This document shows positions 50,101-62,300 of a stretch of 64,000 bases of DNA, one piece after another (position 1 is the first letter of the stretch; each line of letters opens with the position of its first letter). This stretch comes from Triops longicaudatus. Its lineage: Eukaryota > Arthropoda > Branchiopoda > Notostraca > Triopsidae. The translations under genes and the position numbers were made by a program. Location of the stretch: contig JAGQDJ010000175.1 of the NCBI GenBank assembly GCA_022885665.1, positions 62,001 through 126,000 on the forward strand, in the 5' to 3' direction. The notes under the pieces were generated by a model. It made no database searches. It saw only the letters and a list, made by a program, of their open reading frames with translations, and was not told where the DNA came from.

Positions 50101-51435
50101 GTCACTGCAGCTCCAGCCAGCGATTACCTCCACGCTGTTCCAAGTGATCGTTACCGATCCTCGTTCCGAGCAATGAAACACCATGACCTCGTCAAAGACG
50201 ATCTGGCGTACCGTAACTTGCGCAAAGATTCGGGAATGAACCCAGTCCTAGGCCAGCCGAGTAGTAGTGGCACTAGTCCATCCAAAGGTGTCAACACGGC
50301 GCAGTTAGACGAGCTGTTGGAAGCAGCCGGGAAGGATCAAGGTTCAACAATGTCGCTCCGTAAACGTCGGGCAGTGCGGTCTTTGTCGGCGAATATTGCC
50401 TTGCTTATTAAAAAAGAAGCTATGAAACCAGGTGGTGGCAACGAACCCGACTTTGAGCTGCTCAAAGATGACAACTTGGAGCAGACAGGAGACAAGGCCC
50501 AGTCTTTAACCAGCTTGGACGACGTGACTAACATGATGGTGTTACGAGAAACGGCAGCCAATAGCGCCAACCCGACGACTCAGGCCAAAACGCCACGGGC
50601 CATTAAACAGCGCAACGAGTGGCGTCGCCTGAACGGTCTTCATTGCTCCCAGGACGAAACTTCGTCGTCAGGACCTAGTTGGGTAAACTGGGCGCGGTTA
50701 AACGAAAATCCTTCTGGCACGAGCACGGAAACTCTTATAGCCGATTCTCAAAGCCGCGTACCGGCATTAGCGGCTCTTTTCCCTAAATCAGCCTTGTTAT
50801 CACGGTCACACCCTGAACTTACGCAGCTTCACAACGTATCCGATTCCGAAAAGGAATCGCCCCAGGCTCCGGAGGAAGAAGTAGAAGGATCATTTATGCG
50901 CGAAGCAAGCGAAAAGCTCGATCACCTCATTGCAGACTTAACTGCTACATCCAATGCCTTAACGGAGGCCAATTCATCCGAGAATAAAGTGGCACCTTGG
51001 AGGAAATCCCGTCCAGTCCCCTCGACCTCCGAAGCTCCTCCAACCTTACCTCCTAAGCCCTCCACAGCACAAGCGTTGATTTCGAAACCTCGCATGCCCT
51101 CACCCTGCAGCTCCGATACTAGCGATATATCCTGCGGCGGTCAAGAAATTCAACAAATTTTGGGAATAAGGAAGCAGCGCGGAAGGGGTAAAGCGAGCCA
51201 GATTGATGAAACGGAAGCTGCAGAAGAGCAATGCAGCCATCTAGCGGTGTTATCGAAAGGTACGATACGGTTGGACACCAAGCGCGTTTGCACGAACGTA
51301 TTTTGGCCCGATGTGCTTGTTGCATGTTGCTTGTTAGCGTGTTTCACATTTTTAGTAGGATTAGATTGGGGCACTGCAGCCCATTTATTATTGGCTGTTC
51401 TAGCAGTAGCCACCGTCTTTCTGGAATTATTATGA
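47179..51435 (+). CDS. Svil: Giant exon: N-terminal scaffold of supervillin unit / short membrane-tailed isoform
   Basis: The exon opens at a good acceptor (TTTGCAG before 47179). The first in-frame ATG is at 47239; whether coding starts there or in an upstream exon is unknown. Frame stays open to a stop at 51433-51435, giving 1398 aa from that ATG. The protein is mostly disordered, Ser/Pro-rich and basic. It has many SH3-type motifs (PPPALPPRSG, PPLPPAKP, PPLPPPRNP, PPTLPPKP), two acidic Leu-rich helices (EAISELEAIYQSL; KLDHLIADLTATSNAL) and a repeated Val-x-Asp-Asp-Leu/Met-Ala-x-Arg motif near 49.8-50.2 kb. The last 40 residues form two hydrophobic segments (about 1359-1375 and 1380-1398), a possible membrane hairpin. 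An internal donor at 51259/51260 joins in phase to the supervillin exon at 56516, so this exon may serve two products. I do not recognise the scaffold by family; linkage to supervillin is inferred from phase, strand and position. Confidence 0.75.
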   Translation, partial: SVTTGIRAKPCAPPTVPPEAMSYRPSVLLPPETKQKSSSLPGYARGFHDAYRNYNQQHLKDDSHAKASPSTQSPPPALPPRSGNAPWIPNYANWQRPSDHAVLPSRKQTPLLVLKEEPPGAKQGQTPKKKWGFGNFFLRKSKKKESEASSSDSDQAEAVQTPKLGFLARRKSKKEADKPARRLGADTIRTPPVSEPKPSTQFASQPYYNSPVPRSTPSPAVSVSLTIQNLRSEPATHSQPPLPPAKPLWASHNNVTTSTVRERPVPASSPGFGSSSRLSHAGSTSSVDAGTTSSSLVLRKERREARLARAAARRDGSGRANSSSDEDSNSAQGSLASSQRYRSQDSLASRDGSTVARRTRSARTERYLQRKSKDDEMLRTKEMVDSRLTSIENGRESQSPATTSKKPPQQSAGPRWAATVVYQETSEFESPVVLRKATSSQSSLPPSPALSRNALSYSHDSRDGNSNSNPVYIRLPAPSSSMVKSNSVGNASVVPTPKRSLTSASPTLNADDTKFASKRLGLKSAPSPPLPPPRNPNQRSYLLQMSERPTSFSFGEMQRDYHNVDKEGQIILDRSPPQLFPKRSTNATGRSTSELQLNFPRSSTRSSAVASVSSNSAGTSSGIPPLIPPPGKTSETPPLPARQPNEPVRRSASEFWKSRECELQQVHRSESALPHSKPWLPPRNTLTPLLLGTAGSLSSLSSSAMSDLTPSPLMHKDPLGSRSVNASPTSQSAYSRLFSPRNLPSVCESPPVPPKASKSTEPATGGHVRDLAQMKPTGNANLEEAISELEAIYQSLRLSDEDLLDRAERRDLPTAHQLQARISIGSVSSGSGSGAEYLTPNGINSDLDTLNNWSISGSFESIISPNQRNHVRAPSLRRSGVPDKVADDMALRRLQRRDHPEPDANSALALTGSYLLVSPAVTPTPSNGSGPKEDIRRSNEPDIVQDDLVNRSVKQANSVKIIDPQPPFGIPLGPVTAAPASDYLHAVPSDRYRSSFRAMKHHDLVKDDLAYRNLRKDSGMNPVLGQPSSSGTSPSKGVNTAQLDELLEAAGKDQGSTMSLRKRRAVRSLSANIALLIKKEAMKPGGGNEPDFELLKDDNLEQTGDKAQSLTSLDDVTNMMVLRETAANSANPTTQAKTPRAIKQRNEWRRLNGLHCSQDETSSSGPSWVNWARLNENPSGTSTETLIADSQSRVPALAALFPKSALLSRSHPELTQLHNVSDSEKESPQAPEEEVEGSFMREASEKLDHLIADLTATSNALTEANSSENKVAPWRKSRPVPSTSEAPPTLPPKPSTAQALISKPRMPSPCSSDTSDISCGGQEIQQILGIRKQRGRGKASQIDETEAAEEQCSHLAVLSKGTIRLDTKRVCTNVFWPDVLVACCLLACFTFLVGLDWGTAAHLLLAVLAVATVFLELL
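51260..51265 (+). other. Svil: Internal splice donor that would bypass the membrane tail
   Basis: AAAG|GTACGA lies 174 bases before the stop codon. Splicing here leaves phase 1, which matches the exon at 56516, and replaces the hydrophobic tail with the supervillin body. Phase match alone has a one-in-three chance, so transcript evidence is needed. Confidence 0.45.
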
Positions 51436-51579
51436 ATATTTTTTTCTACAGGAAAAAATTTCACAAGTCATCATTATTGCGGTGTGCCATGAATTTACGG
51501 TGTTTTGTATGCGATTTTGTATTATATAATCTAACGGAACAACGAATATTTTTTACGTGGTGGAATGTGTGCCATTGGT

Positions 51580-51585
51580 AATAAA
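51580..51585 (+). terminator. Poly(A) signal for the short isoform
   Basis: A canonical AATAAA lies 145 bases after the stop of the giant exon and is followed by T- and GT-rich sequence. This supports a transcript that ends here rather than always splicing on to 56,516. Confidence 0.5.
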
Positions 51586-54500
51586 TCTTTTATTTTTGTT
51601 GTCGATCCACATTGGTGGGAATTTACTGGCTAAATAGAGCAGCAAGTTTCTTGTGCGGTTGTACGGTGATCTAACGGTTTTACAGCCAGTCGAAAAGGGA
51701 AAATTGTCCGTAATGTGTGAGTTTTTGAGTATAGAGGTTACTTTATGGGGATAATTTTCGGGTAATGGAATTTTTTTGGATCCTTGCGTTCTGGGAGTGG
51801 TATCGCCTTGCGAATTGGTATATTTCCCGGACGTTAATTAGCATACGTGCGGGAAAGCTTACTATCTAAACCCTGTCAGGAGAAGCACTTAAGACGTTCG
51901 ATAAGGCGAAAAAGATTTGGGGCAAGTAATCCCGAAGGTGACGTCAGTAGGTATATGAGACTTGGATGTAACAAGATTGCAATTGACTCAGTGGAGTCAT
52001 TTTGCGCTAGTACAGAGTAATTCAATTCGATATTTGGTTAATAATTTTCCTATTCGCAGTGCAAAGACTTTTCCGTGGCATAGTTTCAGTCTTACTGGAA
52101 GTTAACTCGGGCTGTTCTCTGATGCTTAAGCGTGATTCCACCATTGAGAATTAGTATGTTCACTGATTGACTGATCAATGGCAGCGTCCTTGCTTAGGAG
52201 TTTCCGTTGTTGGTACCAGCGATATTTTCTTGTGACGTTTCACAGTGATCAGAAAGCAGTTTGCTTTCCCCTGAATTTTTCTTTCGCCCTGCTAGGTTTC
52301 AGTGGAGGGTTTCCGAATTCACTTCAGTTCGTAAACATAGTTCGAACTCATGCGCTAGATTCGCCTTTTTCGCAAATCGCCGTTTGCAAAACAGCATAGC
52401 GTGTTAAAAAATGGGCGCAACTCTTATATGTTTAACTGTGTATTTAGTAACGTCATTCCTACTTTCTATGATAGAATCTGTTCCTTTCATTAATCAACTT
52501 TAAATGTTTGGCTTTTGTTTTACTGGAACGGAAAAAGAATCCGGTTCCCGAAGCCGTACGAAAATCTCTCCTATTTCAGATATAAATCCCTTGAACTGTC
52601 GAAACAACGTCTCGGGTATACGACCCCGTTTTTGTTTTGGCCATGTGCATGGATTTAAAGCAAGGAAATGCCTTTCACGGTTACGTGGAAATTCTAATAA
52701 GATCGGGTCGGAACATATTCTTATCAGCTTCCCAAGTTTGGCCAACCAAATTTCCGGCCCCCTTCTTTCGCTCACCCACACGTCCTAGCCTCAAGCGTCG
52801 GGGAGCTGTCAGATAAATATGCCTGTATAAGATTGTAAAGGCGAGAGAAACTCGGTCGAGAAAAGCAAACGTCGCAAAAGATGCTCACACATGTCTGATA
52901 GCCTTGAAACCAGTGAAGTGGATGAGTTATTAGTTACGTTCTGGCGTCTCATAGTGATCACCCCTGTTTCACCAGATTCCTCAACAGAACAACAGACCTA
53001 ATCATAGAAGTTCATGTAAGCTTTAACTAAAATTGAAAATTATAATCGTTCTATCACATTTGGAAGAAGAAAAACTGAAAGGAAACCTTTTTACGCGTCT
53101 AAATGGCTCCTACCCACTGTGATTTATTTCCTGACGTATGGATAGTCACAATGACCAGTCAACTACGAGTAGTTCATTAAGTCTACTATCAGAAAAAGTT
53201 TACCACCAATCCGACGTGTGAGTCACCAAATTAAGAAATACGCCCATTGAGGTATTGGCTCTCACAAAATCGTAAACTTGTTTTACCCCAGTTGAAAAAA
53301 AGGAAGCTAAACACTTGAAGCATAATCGTGGATTCGTTGGCGGGGATCCAACAAACAAGTTTTTTCATAAGCGTCTAAGGACGACAAATAAGAAAGAACC
53401 CAAACTGGTCTTCTGGAGACCGGAGTGCAACCCATGTTCTCAAGAACCTTTTTGTTTTTATTATTGGAAAACTGAATTCCAGCAAGTCGACAAGTCCTGT
53501 TTTACGCAGTCCGTAGCATTAAGCACGCATTACCAAGTTAGAATACCTACTGACGGTCCACATTCTGGACTCTCGTTGCCCAACGTTCTTCTGAAGTGGT
53601 TTTGAAAAACTGACCAGTAAAACCTGTGAGCTTAATGGCATAGCTTTCGCATTAACAACAGCTGGAAACGTGCGATTTGTGGATATTTAAGAGCCCGTTG
53701 AGCTAAATTCACCCTTCTCGGGTGTTTTTTTTTCAAATTCTGATAAGTTTTAAGTGCAAAATAAGTATACCTAGTGGTGAAAGACCGGTGAATATTGAGA
53801 CTTGTTTTGTTGAAAAAGGAGAAAAATGATTGAATGGGGTTGTATTTGTATTCATCCGTAGGGAGGAGGAGCCGAAGTCCGGATAAAAACGGTCGTTTGG
53901 AGACGGTAAAAGGTAAGTTGGCGTTGGATAAACGTTTTCGAACGCAGTTTCTCCTTTTTTTGTTGAGTTTTTGCAGCGTAGGCATTTCTCGAGGGGAGTC
54001 TGGGGAAGTCATCAGAGGAACTTGCTTTCTTCTCCGTTTTATTTCTTGTCTTGTTTTGAAAGAAAGTGGAATGAATGGCTTGGTAACTGTTTAGCGGAAA
54101 GATTTGTGAATACATGCGACGTAGTTTTGAAGGCATGTTTGATATCCTCGCAGGTTTTGATATGCTTTTTTTTTGCATGGGGCCAAAGCAGTTTTCATGA
54201 TTTGTTGAAATAAGGGATTAACAAGCCAGCAGAATGTGATTGCATATCGATTTGGACAATATGTAGGAAGTTTCTAAAAAGAAGGAAAACGCGTTTATTT
54301 TTCCTTTTTTTAGGAACTCCATAAAATCTTGAGGATGATCATAAGTTACTTTTATATACTGTTTTTGAGTCGTTGCGCTAGCATTTCAGTTAAACTGACT
54401 CAGACTAGATAGAAAAATTCACCTATGTGACAAACGGTATCACTCTTCGTGTTGGAAAACCCCAAATTCGTGTGGCTTTTAACACTGCATAAAGTGATAG

Positions 54501-56515
54501 TTTGTCACACAGGTGTCTGAAAATACATATGGTTGAGAGAAAGAAGATTCATTTCCGGTAATTTTTACTCTTAAACCAGGCTATCCTGGGATTACTATGT
54601 TCGATTACGTCCGAAGGTTTCGGTGTATATGGCGGTTTCCGTCACAATGTTCATACTGCTTAAAAAATCACGGCTACTCTATTGTAATACCTACATTTAC
54701 GTTGCCTGAATTTATGTGAAATCACTTATTTGATGAAACAAAATTCATTTGAACAAACTTTACAACAGATGTCATTACACGTAACAGCACGGCGAAGTAC
54801 GGAAATTGAACCTTCACTGGGTAATTTGAAAATCAGTTAATCCCAATAAGCTAACAAATAATAATTGTACTTCATGTATTAGACAAGAATTAGAATGCAA
54901 TTGTTAGACATATTTACATTTATTTATTTAACTCAGAAAGCAATTCATTATTTTTTAATAAAAAGTACCTTGCTTCCGCCATTCAGTTCATCATTTTCTC
55001 AACTCGACTTACTCGTTCTCCATTATCAATAAATTCCAATGTGTTTAGCTATATCTTGTGAAGCTCTTCCGTTTAAGTTTTTAGTCATCGTTATTTTTTG
55101 CAATGGTAAGTAAATTGTATGAACTAATAGTAAACTGAAATGTAAGGGCGAAATCACTCGAACTACGATCACGGTGTACATGTAGTTAATGACCTTAAGC
55201 TTTATTCGTTAAGCAAATTGCAAGATCAGAGCTTTTGTACCTGTAATCTTCCTTTCTTATTAATTTGTATAAATATTATTTTTTCATAAAAGCATGTCGT
55301 GCTAATGCGATAACAGGTGAAACCGTATGTGAATAAAAGGGCTTCTACTGTATCGTGATCGACAAGAGCCAATGCTAAGGAGCCCTGTATCAAAGCATGT
55401 AATAGGCTACATTGACGCTATGAATTAAAAGATTTTATATATGCGTAAATTAATACTAGTTGCATTAAGAACTTTATCTCTGTTATTAATACATAGTCAG
55501 TACTCATAAGGTCTTAGTTATCGTTTTTGCCTCGGTAAGATTGAATTATGTGAGAACAGAGCACATTTGTGTCTTAAAGGTGCGAAAGCTATTTTTTATT
55601 ACGTGCATTTTATTTACGTGGGAGCTTCGCAGAGCCAAATAATCGCGTAACTGGAGGGATTGCTGTTGACTTTGAAAAAAAAAACACACATTGTTTACGA
55701 GTACCCTAAAGCGGAGCGTCGTATTATTATGTGTCGACTGTATAAATAAGATAAATTACCTTTGAAAACATTTACGATTATTAAAGAAAAAACTACGATA
55801 CTGGACGTCGCGTCTTGTACGTTTTTTACAGGATTTGGAAGAGTAACTTTCATACACTTGGAAAAATGTACTACACGAAACCTTCGTCATAAGAGACACC
55901 CATAAGGAAAGAGAATTTGTCCATTATAGCCGATTGTAGTAACCCATATTGGCTGAAATGCCTTCCTTTTCTTCAGGCCAAGTGGACATAATGCACAATA
56001 ACCGGTTGGCTGTCTGTTATAACCGGTGTCCGTTATAAATGAGGTTTTACTATGTCAAAAACATACGTTAGGTCCAAATATGTAACTGGGGTATTAACCA
56101 TCATTAATAGCTTTTTCGTGGAGAGTTCTGATGTAGCGCAGTGCAGTAAGTTTTCTAAGTTAGGTTTTTAGTGTAACATTACCTGTCTTGCTCTAAAAAC
56201 GACAAAAAAATAATTTACCAAGAAATAATAATTTGCAAAGAATACTTTTGTATGGGAAACTTCAAAATTCTATTTTGCACAGGTAGCTAAACTATACAGG
56301 CATCCGTCGTAATGTACGGTGTCTTTTTACATTACCCTAAACACGTGAAGTGTAAAAAACAAACCTGTTCAATAAAGTGAACGCATATTTGACAGTTTCC
56401 TGCTTTAGCGGTAGTTATTAAAATTTTGTTTTGTTGGTACTTGATTGACATTGTTTTGGAATGCTTTTGGAAACGTATTGTAATTGCAACAAAACTTCCT
56501 TTTATCTATCTTTAG
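51586..56515 (+). other. Svil: Presumed 5.3-kb supervillin intron
   Basis: No supported exon lies between the giant exon and the exon at 56516. Small open frames on both strands are unremarkable. If the donor at 51260 is used this is an intron; otherwise it separates two transcription units. Confidence 0.5.
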
Positions 56516-59364
56516 CACATGCAACAAACGGGGATGCAGACAGTCTAAACCAGAATCCACGCAAAATTTCGGCCACGAACAGGTAAGAATGACGTGGGTG
56601 AGCGTGGTCTATCTGTGGGTGGTTGTCGTCTTTCTTTCTTTTTAATGTTTGTCTCGTTACCTTTCGCTTTGCATGGCTTATTTGTGTACAAATCTCATTT
56701 TCTATCTCATTACTACTTTTTTGGGGGAAAAAGGCATTGTCGTCTCTTCTGGGCGTGTCTTTCTATGTAATTAGTACTCGCTACTTGGTAGTAATTCATT
56801 TTTTTATGTATATATTTTTTTATTATTTTTTTGTTTTGTTTAAGCAGCGCGTCACGAGTCTCTAGCAGTATGAGCGAAGACGATCCCTCCGGGACTCAAA
56901 GATCCGAGCGGATCGCCCGGATCAAAGAAGAACGCCGTCGGCAAATCCAAGAATCTTTAGCTCAGAAACATTTGGACCACTTATCTTCTTCAGATGACAA
57001 TCTTGATTCACACGATCGCCTCAAAGCTAGTCGTCATTACCGCGCTAATACTACTGACAAGAATGGAGTTTTACCGAAAAACAATGCCACCGCCACTTCC
57101 AATGACGCAGCCAATGACAATACGACGATGAACACGACGACGCCAAACACGCGAGTGACAAAATCGCCATCGCCTGGACGAGTCGTCGTTGGAGTCAAAC
57201 GTTTCATCAAGCGTGAAAGTTCCGAAGAAATTGGCTTAGGGGGCCTAGTACGCCCAAATCGTGCATCCCGACTCCGTGCTGCCGCTACTGCATCTGGTGG
57301 TACACCGAATTTGTCTAATTCCCCGCAAGAAACCAAAACTGGTAAAATAAAACACACAATATGAATGGAAAAGTAACTGGAAAGACAAAATAAAATAAAC
57401 CGTCTCAAATGTTGTTCTCCTTTTTTTTGCCTTTTCTAGATGGACAAAAGAAAGAAAGCGTCAGAAAAAGATCAGTGGGTGAAATGATAAATTCACGAGG
57501 TCGCCAAATGTCCATAGACACGCCGCCTTCTTCAGATATCAAAGAGCGGAGAATTACGGTAGTTTGCTTTTATCTTTTTGGAGGGATTTTACGTTGGGAG
57601 TTTAAGACACGTGAAGAACAGGGTTAAACAAAAATATTTTGCAGGAAAAGAAAAAGGCTACTAATAGTTTTGGGGTTCTTTTCTTACTTTTTTTTTGTTG
57701 GTGGTTGGTGTCTAGCCGCCTGCGGGGTTGTCAGACGGAGGAAGCAAGAGTGAAGGAGGAGAAGTGATTCTGCGTTCGGACGCGGCAAGATTACGAGAAA
57801 AGGACAAAAGCACGAAACGGAAATCGAACCTGAACCGTGCTCACACTGATGAGCAAGTGTCTTCATCGGCCACGAGAGAAGAGCTGAGTTACTTTGCCGG
57901 TAGGTTACTACACTTTTCTCAAGCGCCTTAGTCGATGCTAGAAAAACACGATTTACACTTCGTGCCATTCCGATTTCTGATAAGTACGAGTCGGAAGACC
58001 TTCCGAGAATTACTCATGAACACTTCGCTTCAGTTGGATCGCGTTATTTTCCTTAAGAGGGCAATTCGCAGTACAAACATTTTTGGTTTGGTGTGGATAC
58101 TAAAGACTTACGTTTCGGAGTTTCCATGAATAATCAAATTTTCGTACCTAGTCTTTTTTTGTGTGTGTGTCGTGCCCAAACTGCCTGACTTGCTATCCCG
58201 TTTGACTCCGATTATTTCTTTTAAATCATTATTATTAGTATTTTCTTCTGCCTTTTGAACGCGTCGATTAGTTGATCATAGAAAATAGGAGAATTTGAGT
58301 ACGTCAAGTTTTTTTTTCTGCTCGTAAAGGAGGGGATGTGTGGTAAAGTTTTTAAGAGTAAAGTTTCCGAATGAGGCTCCGGCAAGCAAGTAATAGGGGT
58401 TTTAGCAAGGAAAGGCTTTAGAGGTGTCAAAAAGCACCGAATTGATGATTTCAACACAGCAGGATTTATGTCTTGAGAACAAAGATAGCTTTTTTTGAGG
58501 GAACTTTGCTCTGCTGAAGAAAAGAGTCGTCATTACCAGAAAAAATTTCGAAATAAATAAAAAGATTACTCAGATCAGGCTTTTCTTGATGCAGCTCGGC
58601 TATGTAAGTCTAATGAATTTGATTCCTTCGAAAAGTGAAGCGGTTATTGATAAACTCTGACAGTAAAATTTTGTGTCTAGGGTAAAGCCGCTAATGAAAA
58701 GAGGAAATAAGAACTTATGACTACTCATTTGTTAATGAATCACTAGCTGTAAGCAGAAGTTAAGCACCAAGACTGGAAAAGATAAAAGATAAAATTTAAT
58801 GCAAGATTCCGTGATTCGCCATAACACTGTATACGAAGTGCTGACAGATTATTGTGGCGATTTTTGCGCTGCATTTGTTCACGATTCCTGCACTGGAGTC
58901 GGACATTTCTGGGACTAGTGTGAAATTCGCTTAGGAGTTCTCAGAAACGGTCCTCTAATTCGGTTACCATGTTGTAAGGAAAGGAAAGAGTTCGCTAACG
59001 GACGAAAGGTGGCAAAAATCGATGTAGTGTGTCTCGCAATCTCGGACCTCAGCCAACTCTTAAATGTTTTTAGAAATGTAGAGAACTATCGCTTGAAGCT
59101 GCCGGTACTTGTAAGGACATGAGGACAATGTGGACAGCTTTTTCAGCTTTTCTTGCACGTTTATGCCTTCGCACCCGCATACATCACTATACTGCAGACA
59201 TTATTTCCGGTCTTGGCCTTCATACGTTACAGGGCAACTATCATGATCCCAATTCTGGCCATAAATGCTCGTAGCCCGCCTGTGTCTCTTCTACGTCGTC
59301 TGCGGACCATAACTTTTATATATTTTTGTATTATTTTTTTATTATTTTTATATATATATATATA

Positions 59365-59397
<33 letters not shown>

Positions 59398-62300
59398 TTT
59401 TTGCTGGACTTTTTTATGTGCCTCCCTTTTACATTATGGCCGAAGCTGAATTTTGGGTTCGTTTTATCTAGCATTACAATAAGAGTCAACCCGACTAGGA
59501 AATTATGATTCAATTCTCCATTAGCCGTGTGGTAAATTTCCTAAATAATGATTGTAGTGTAGCTAACGAACTTTGATTCTTTTGGTAAAGTTGGAATAAA
59601 AAATTTCTGCAAAGTAAAAATCAATCATGCAGAAATGTAGGAGTTTATTATGTTTATGATATTAAAGTGCAATTGTTGCGTAGGTAACTACCCGCAAGGA
59701 AATGCTTGTACTGTGTTCGTAACAGTTTACTTATAAAAGTTAAGCCACCAAAAATAGCCGTTATCTACCTGACCGCCTACGGAAACGGTTTTCCACGAAG
59801 AACGTCTTATTTTTCGATCCTTTTGTTTTCTTTCAATTTCGTAATGGACAGAATACACCTAACTAAAGAAAGTAAATAGTTTCTTCCGCGCTTTTTCGAC
59901 CGCGTTTCCCGACCCACGCAGTCAATAAACTATGCAGTACCTAAAGAGAGGAAGAGAGAGAGGAGGAAGAGCCACGTTGAACGCTGCCAACCATTTCAGT
60001 CTGCCTGGAAACGGCACACAGTTCAAATGTCATAAAATCTGTGCCTGTTTCTTTAAAAAATTCTTCCGTATTTGAAGGACCAAAAGTTGAACTGTGTCCC
60101 TGTGTCTGAATCTCTGGAATTGCTAAGCGAATCAATACGGAGAAACCCTTGATAGTTGATGCGTTTCGTATTTTTCGATTTTTTTCTGATCCAGAAAGAG
60201 GATTACATCGGTTTCTTTATGTTTAAGTAGTTTGTCATTAAGGTGAGGTGTTCGGACTTGATAGAGAAAAGGAAAATATGAATGTTGTTGTGACTGGTTG
60301 ACGCATCTCGAAAGCGAAAATAATATTGACACCTCCCACTTGCGTCACCGACGCTTTTAGCAGTGCTATTACGACCTGGTTGCGAAAACGTTCACCTCGT
60401 TAAGTCACGCCTACACTTCGCTGTACTTCCTACTTCCCAAAAGTATTTCTGCATACCGAATGTTTGTCTGGTTATTCTCTGGTTATATATCCAAGCCCTG
60501 TTTATTTTTTTTAACATGCTCTTTCACTTGTTTACAGTTTTAATCTTAATGTAATTTTGGGGTAAACATTGCCAGAAGCTACGTGACTCTGCTGTGCAGA
60601 TTTTACGACGCTTTCGTTTTATTTTTGCCAATACGGACACAAGGTATTCTTTAGTTTTGTTTCCAGAAGCATTTCATGTTTTGCCGCAGTTATAATGAGT
60701 ATGGATTCGCGAAAGATAAACGTAATCGAGTATCAAAAGAGAACAATAACAGAAAGGCGGAGTCTAAAACGTGGCGTTCTTTTTTAAAAGTTAATTTTCT
60801 GGCTCGTTGCGTCTCCCGGCACACCTGTCGTCTCTTCCGGTAGCGCGAGTTATATGCGGATGACGATGGTGGGATGAGCAACAGCTTCCGTCACTTTAAG
60901 CCGCGTGCATAAGCCGACTGCTAAATTAGTGCCTAAAATATGTAATTTTAATTGAATTACTTTCTGCGGGTTTGACAGTGACGTGTTGTCCTGAAAATTT
61001 GAGTATTACTTGCTTAATTGGGGTGGGTTTCCATTTTTTACTAGAAGAAAGTTCTGGAAAAATTAAGTTTGTGACGTCAGTTCAGGGATGGGATAGACTG
61101 ACTGGGTGAATTCATTTCGTAATAGTTAATTGACCGTTTAAATTGCCCACATATGGTGCGATATAGTGTGTAGACTTGTTTTGCCTTCTAGGACTGCGCC
61201 TTTTTCGTCTGTTGTTCCACGATTCCCTCCACCGAATCCATCAATTAACTCTCCCTTGACCTTCTTTTCGACGCTGACTCACAATTTTTGGGTCCGTTTC
61301 TCTTTTTCTGACCAAAAATCATCGGCCCTTGACAGCAAGGCTTCGCATTTTATGGACCAATTTGACGGGTTTCGTTCCTGTACATGATAACTTGATTCAT
61401 TATTTTGGATTTTATACACCGTAAATTTATTCATTCCGATTTATAAGCCTTATGTCTGTATATTCCGATTTATCCCTTCCAATTCTAGGGTGTTCTTCGT
61501 AGACTTAAGACTACTTCACATGCTGTATTTTATGAACGTACTTTTGTAATAAAATGTCGAATACGTATTTATACTAATAAACGCCTTTTTCGAGAAATAT
61601 TACAAACGTTCGTAATTTTGCATTTTTTATCAATTATGTGTCAGTTTATTTTATTAGGTTTGGTTTAACTTTAACGTAAAAACGTTTGAATTTGAAACTA
61701 ACCGTTTCTATTTCTCTATTGGCCTATAGGAGAGAAAGAGAGAAAACGTCGAGAGCCACCGGGTACACCAGCTTCGAAATCCGAGCCTTCGCCAAACCTG
61801 GAGCGTAAGATAGAACGATTTTCGCCGCTCGGAACTCGGAAAACCTCAACGGCCAGTCAACCAAATCCGTTAGAGCGGCCCAAATCCTCGGATATGGCAT
61901 CTTCAAGTTTGTCGCCCGCGACTAAGGCTTCCATTCATACGAAAGCGCCATCGCCTTTACCCCCCAGTGCCCAGACTCCTTCGTTGGCACAGCTACGCTC
62001 TTCGTTACGTCAAACGGTGCAATCTTCCAGTCCCGCCTTTTTCCGCAAATCCGTCACAGAAGAGCCCGTTCGTGCTCCACCTGCTCACGGAGCTAAAACT
62101 ACCAGCAATGCTGAAGAGCCGGTAGTAACAGCACCTTTGGCTGATCAGGCTAGTAAGCCAACATCCCATTCAAATGAGAAACCCGAGGACCTGAGCACGC
62201 GTATCGAAGCGTTAACTGCCAGCGTGAAGCAAACATTCGCAAGAGTTGACCGTTTAAGGAGCAATAACACAGCTAAAGAGTCGAATGAGCCGGTTTCGAC

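Noticed and set aside
47296..51464. Several open frames antisense to or out of frame with the giant exon
   Set aside because: They are shadows of the Ser/Pro/Arg-rich coding frame and have no recognisable content.
53315..53605. 96-residue open frame with several Cys and Trp residues
   Set aside because: No family recognised, no splice signals that join it to supervillin in frame, and it lies in the presumed intron.
57645..57670. Possible Lys-rich micro-exon after TTTGCAG
   Set aside because: No donor follows in a phase compatible with the next exon, while direct splicing 57558 to 57716 keeps frame.
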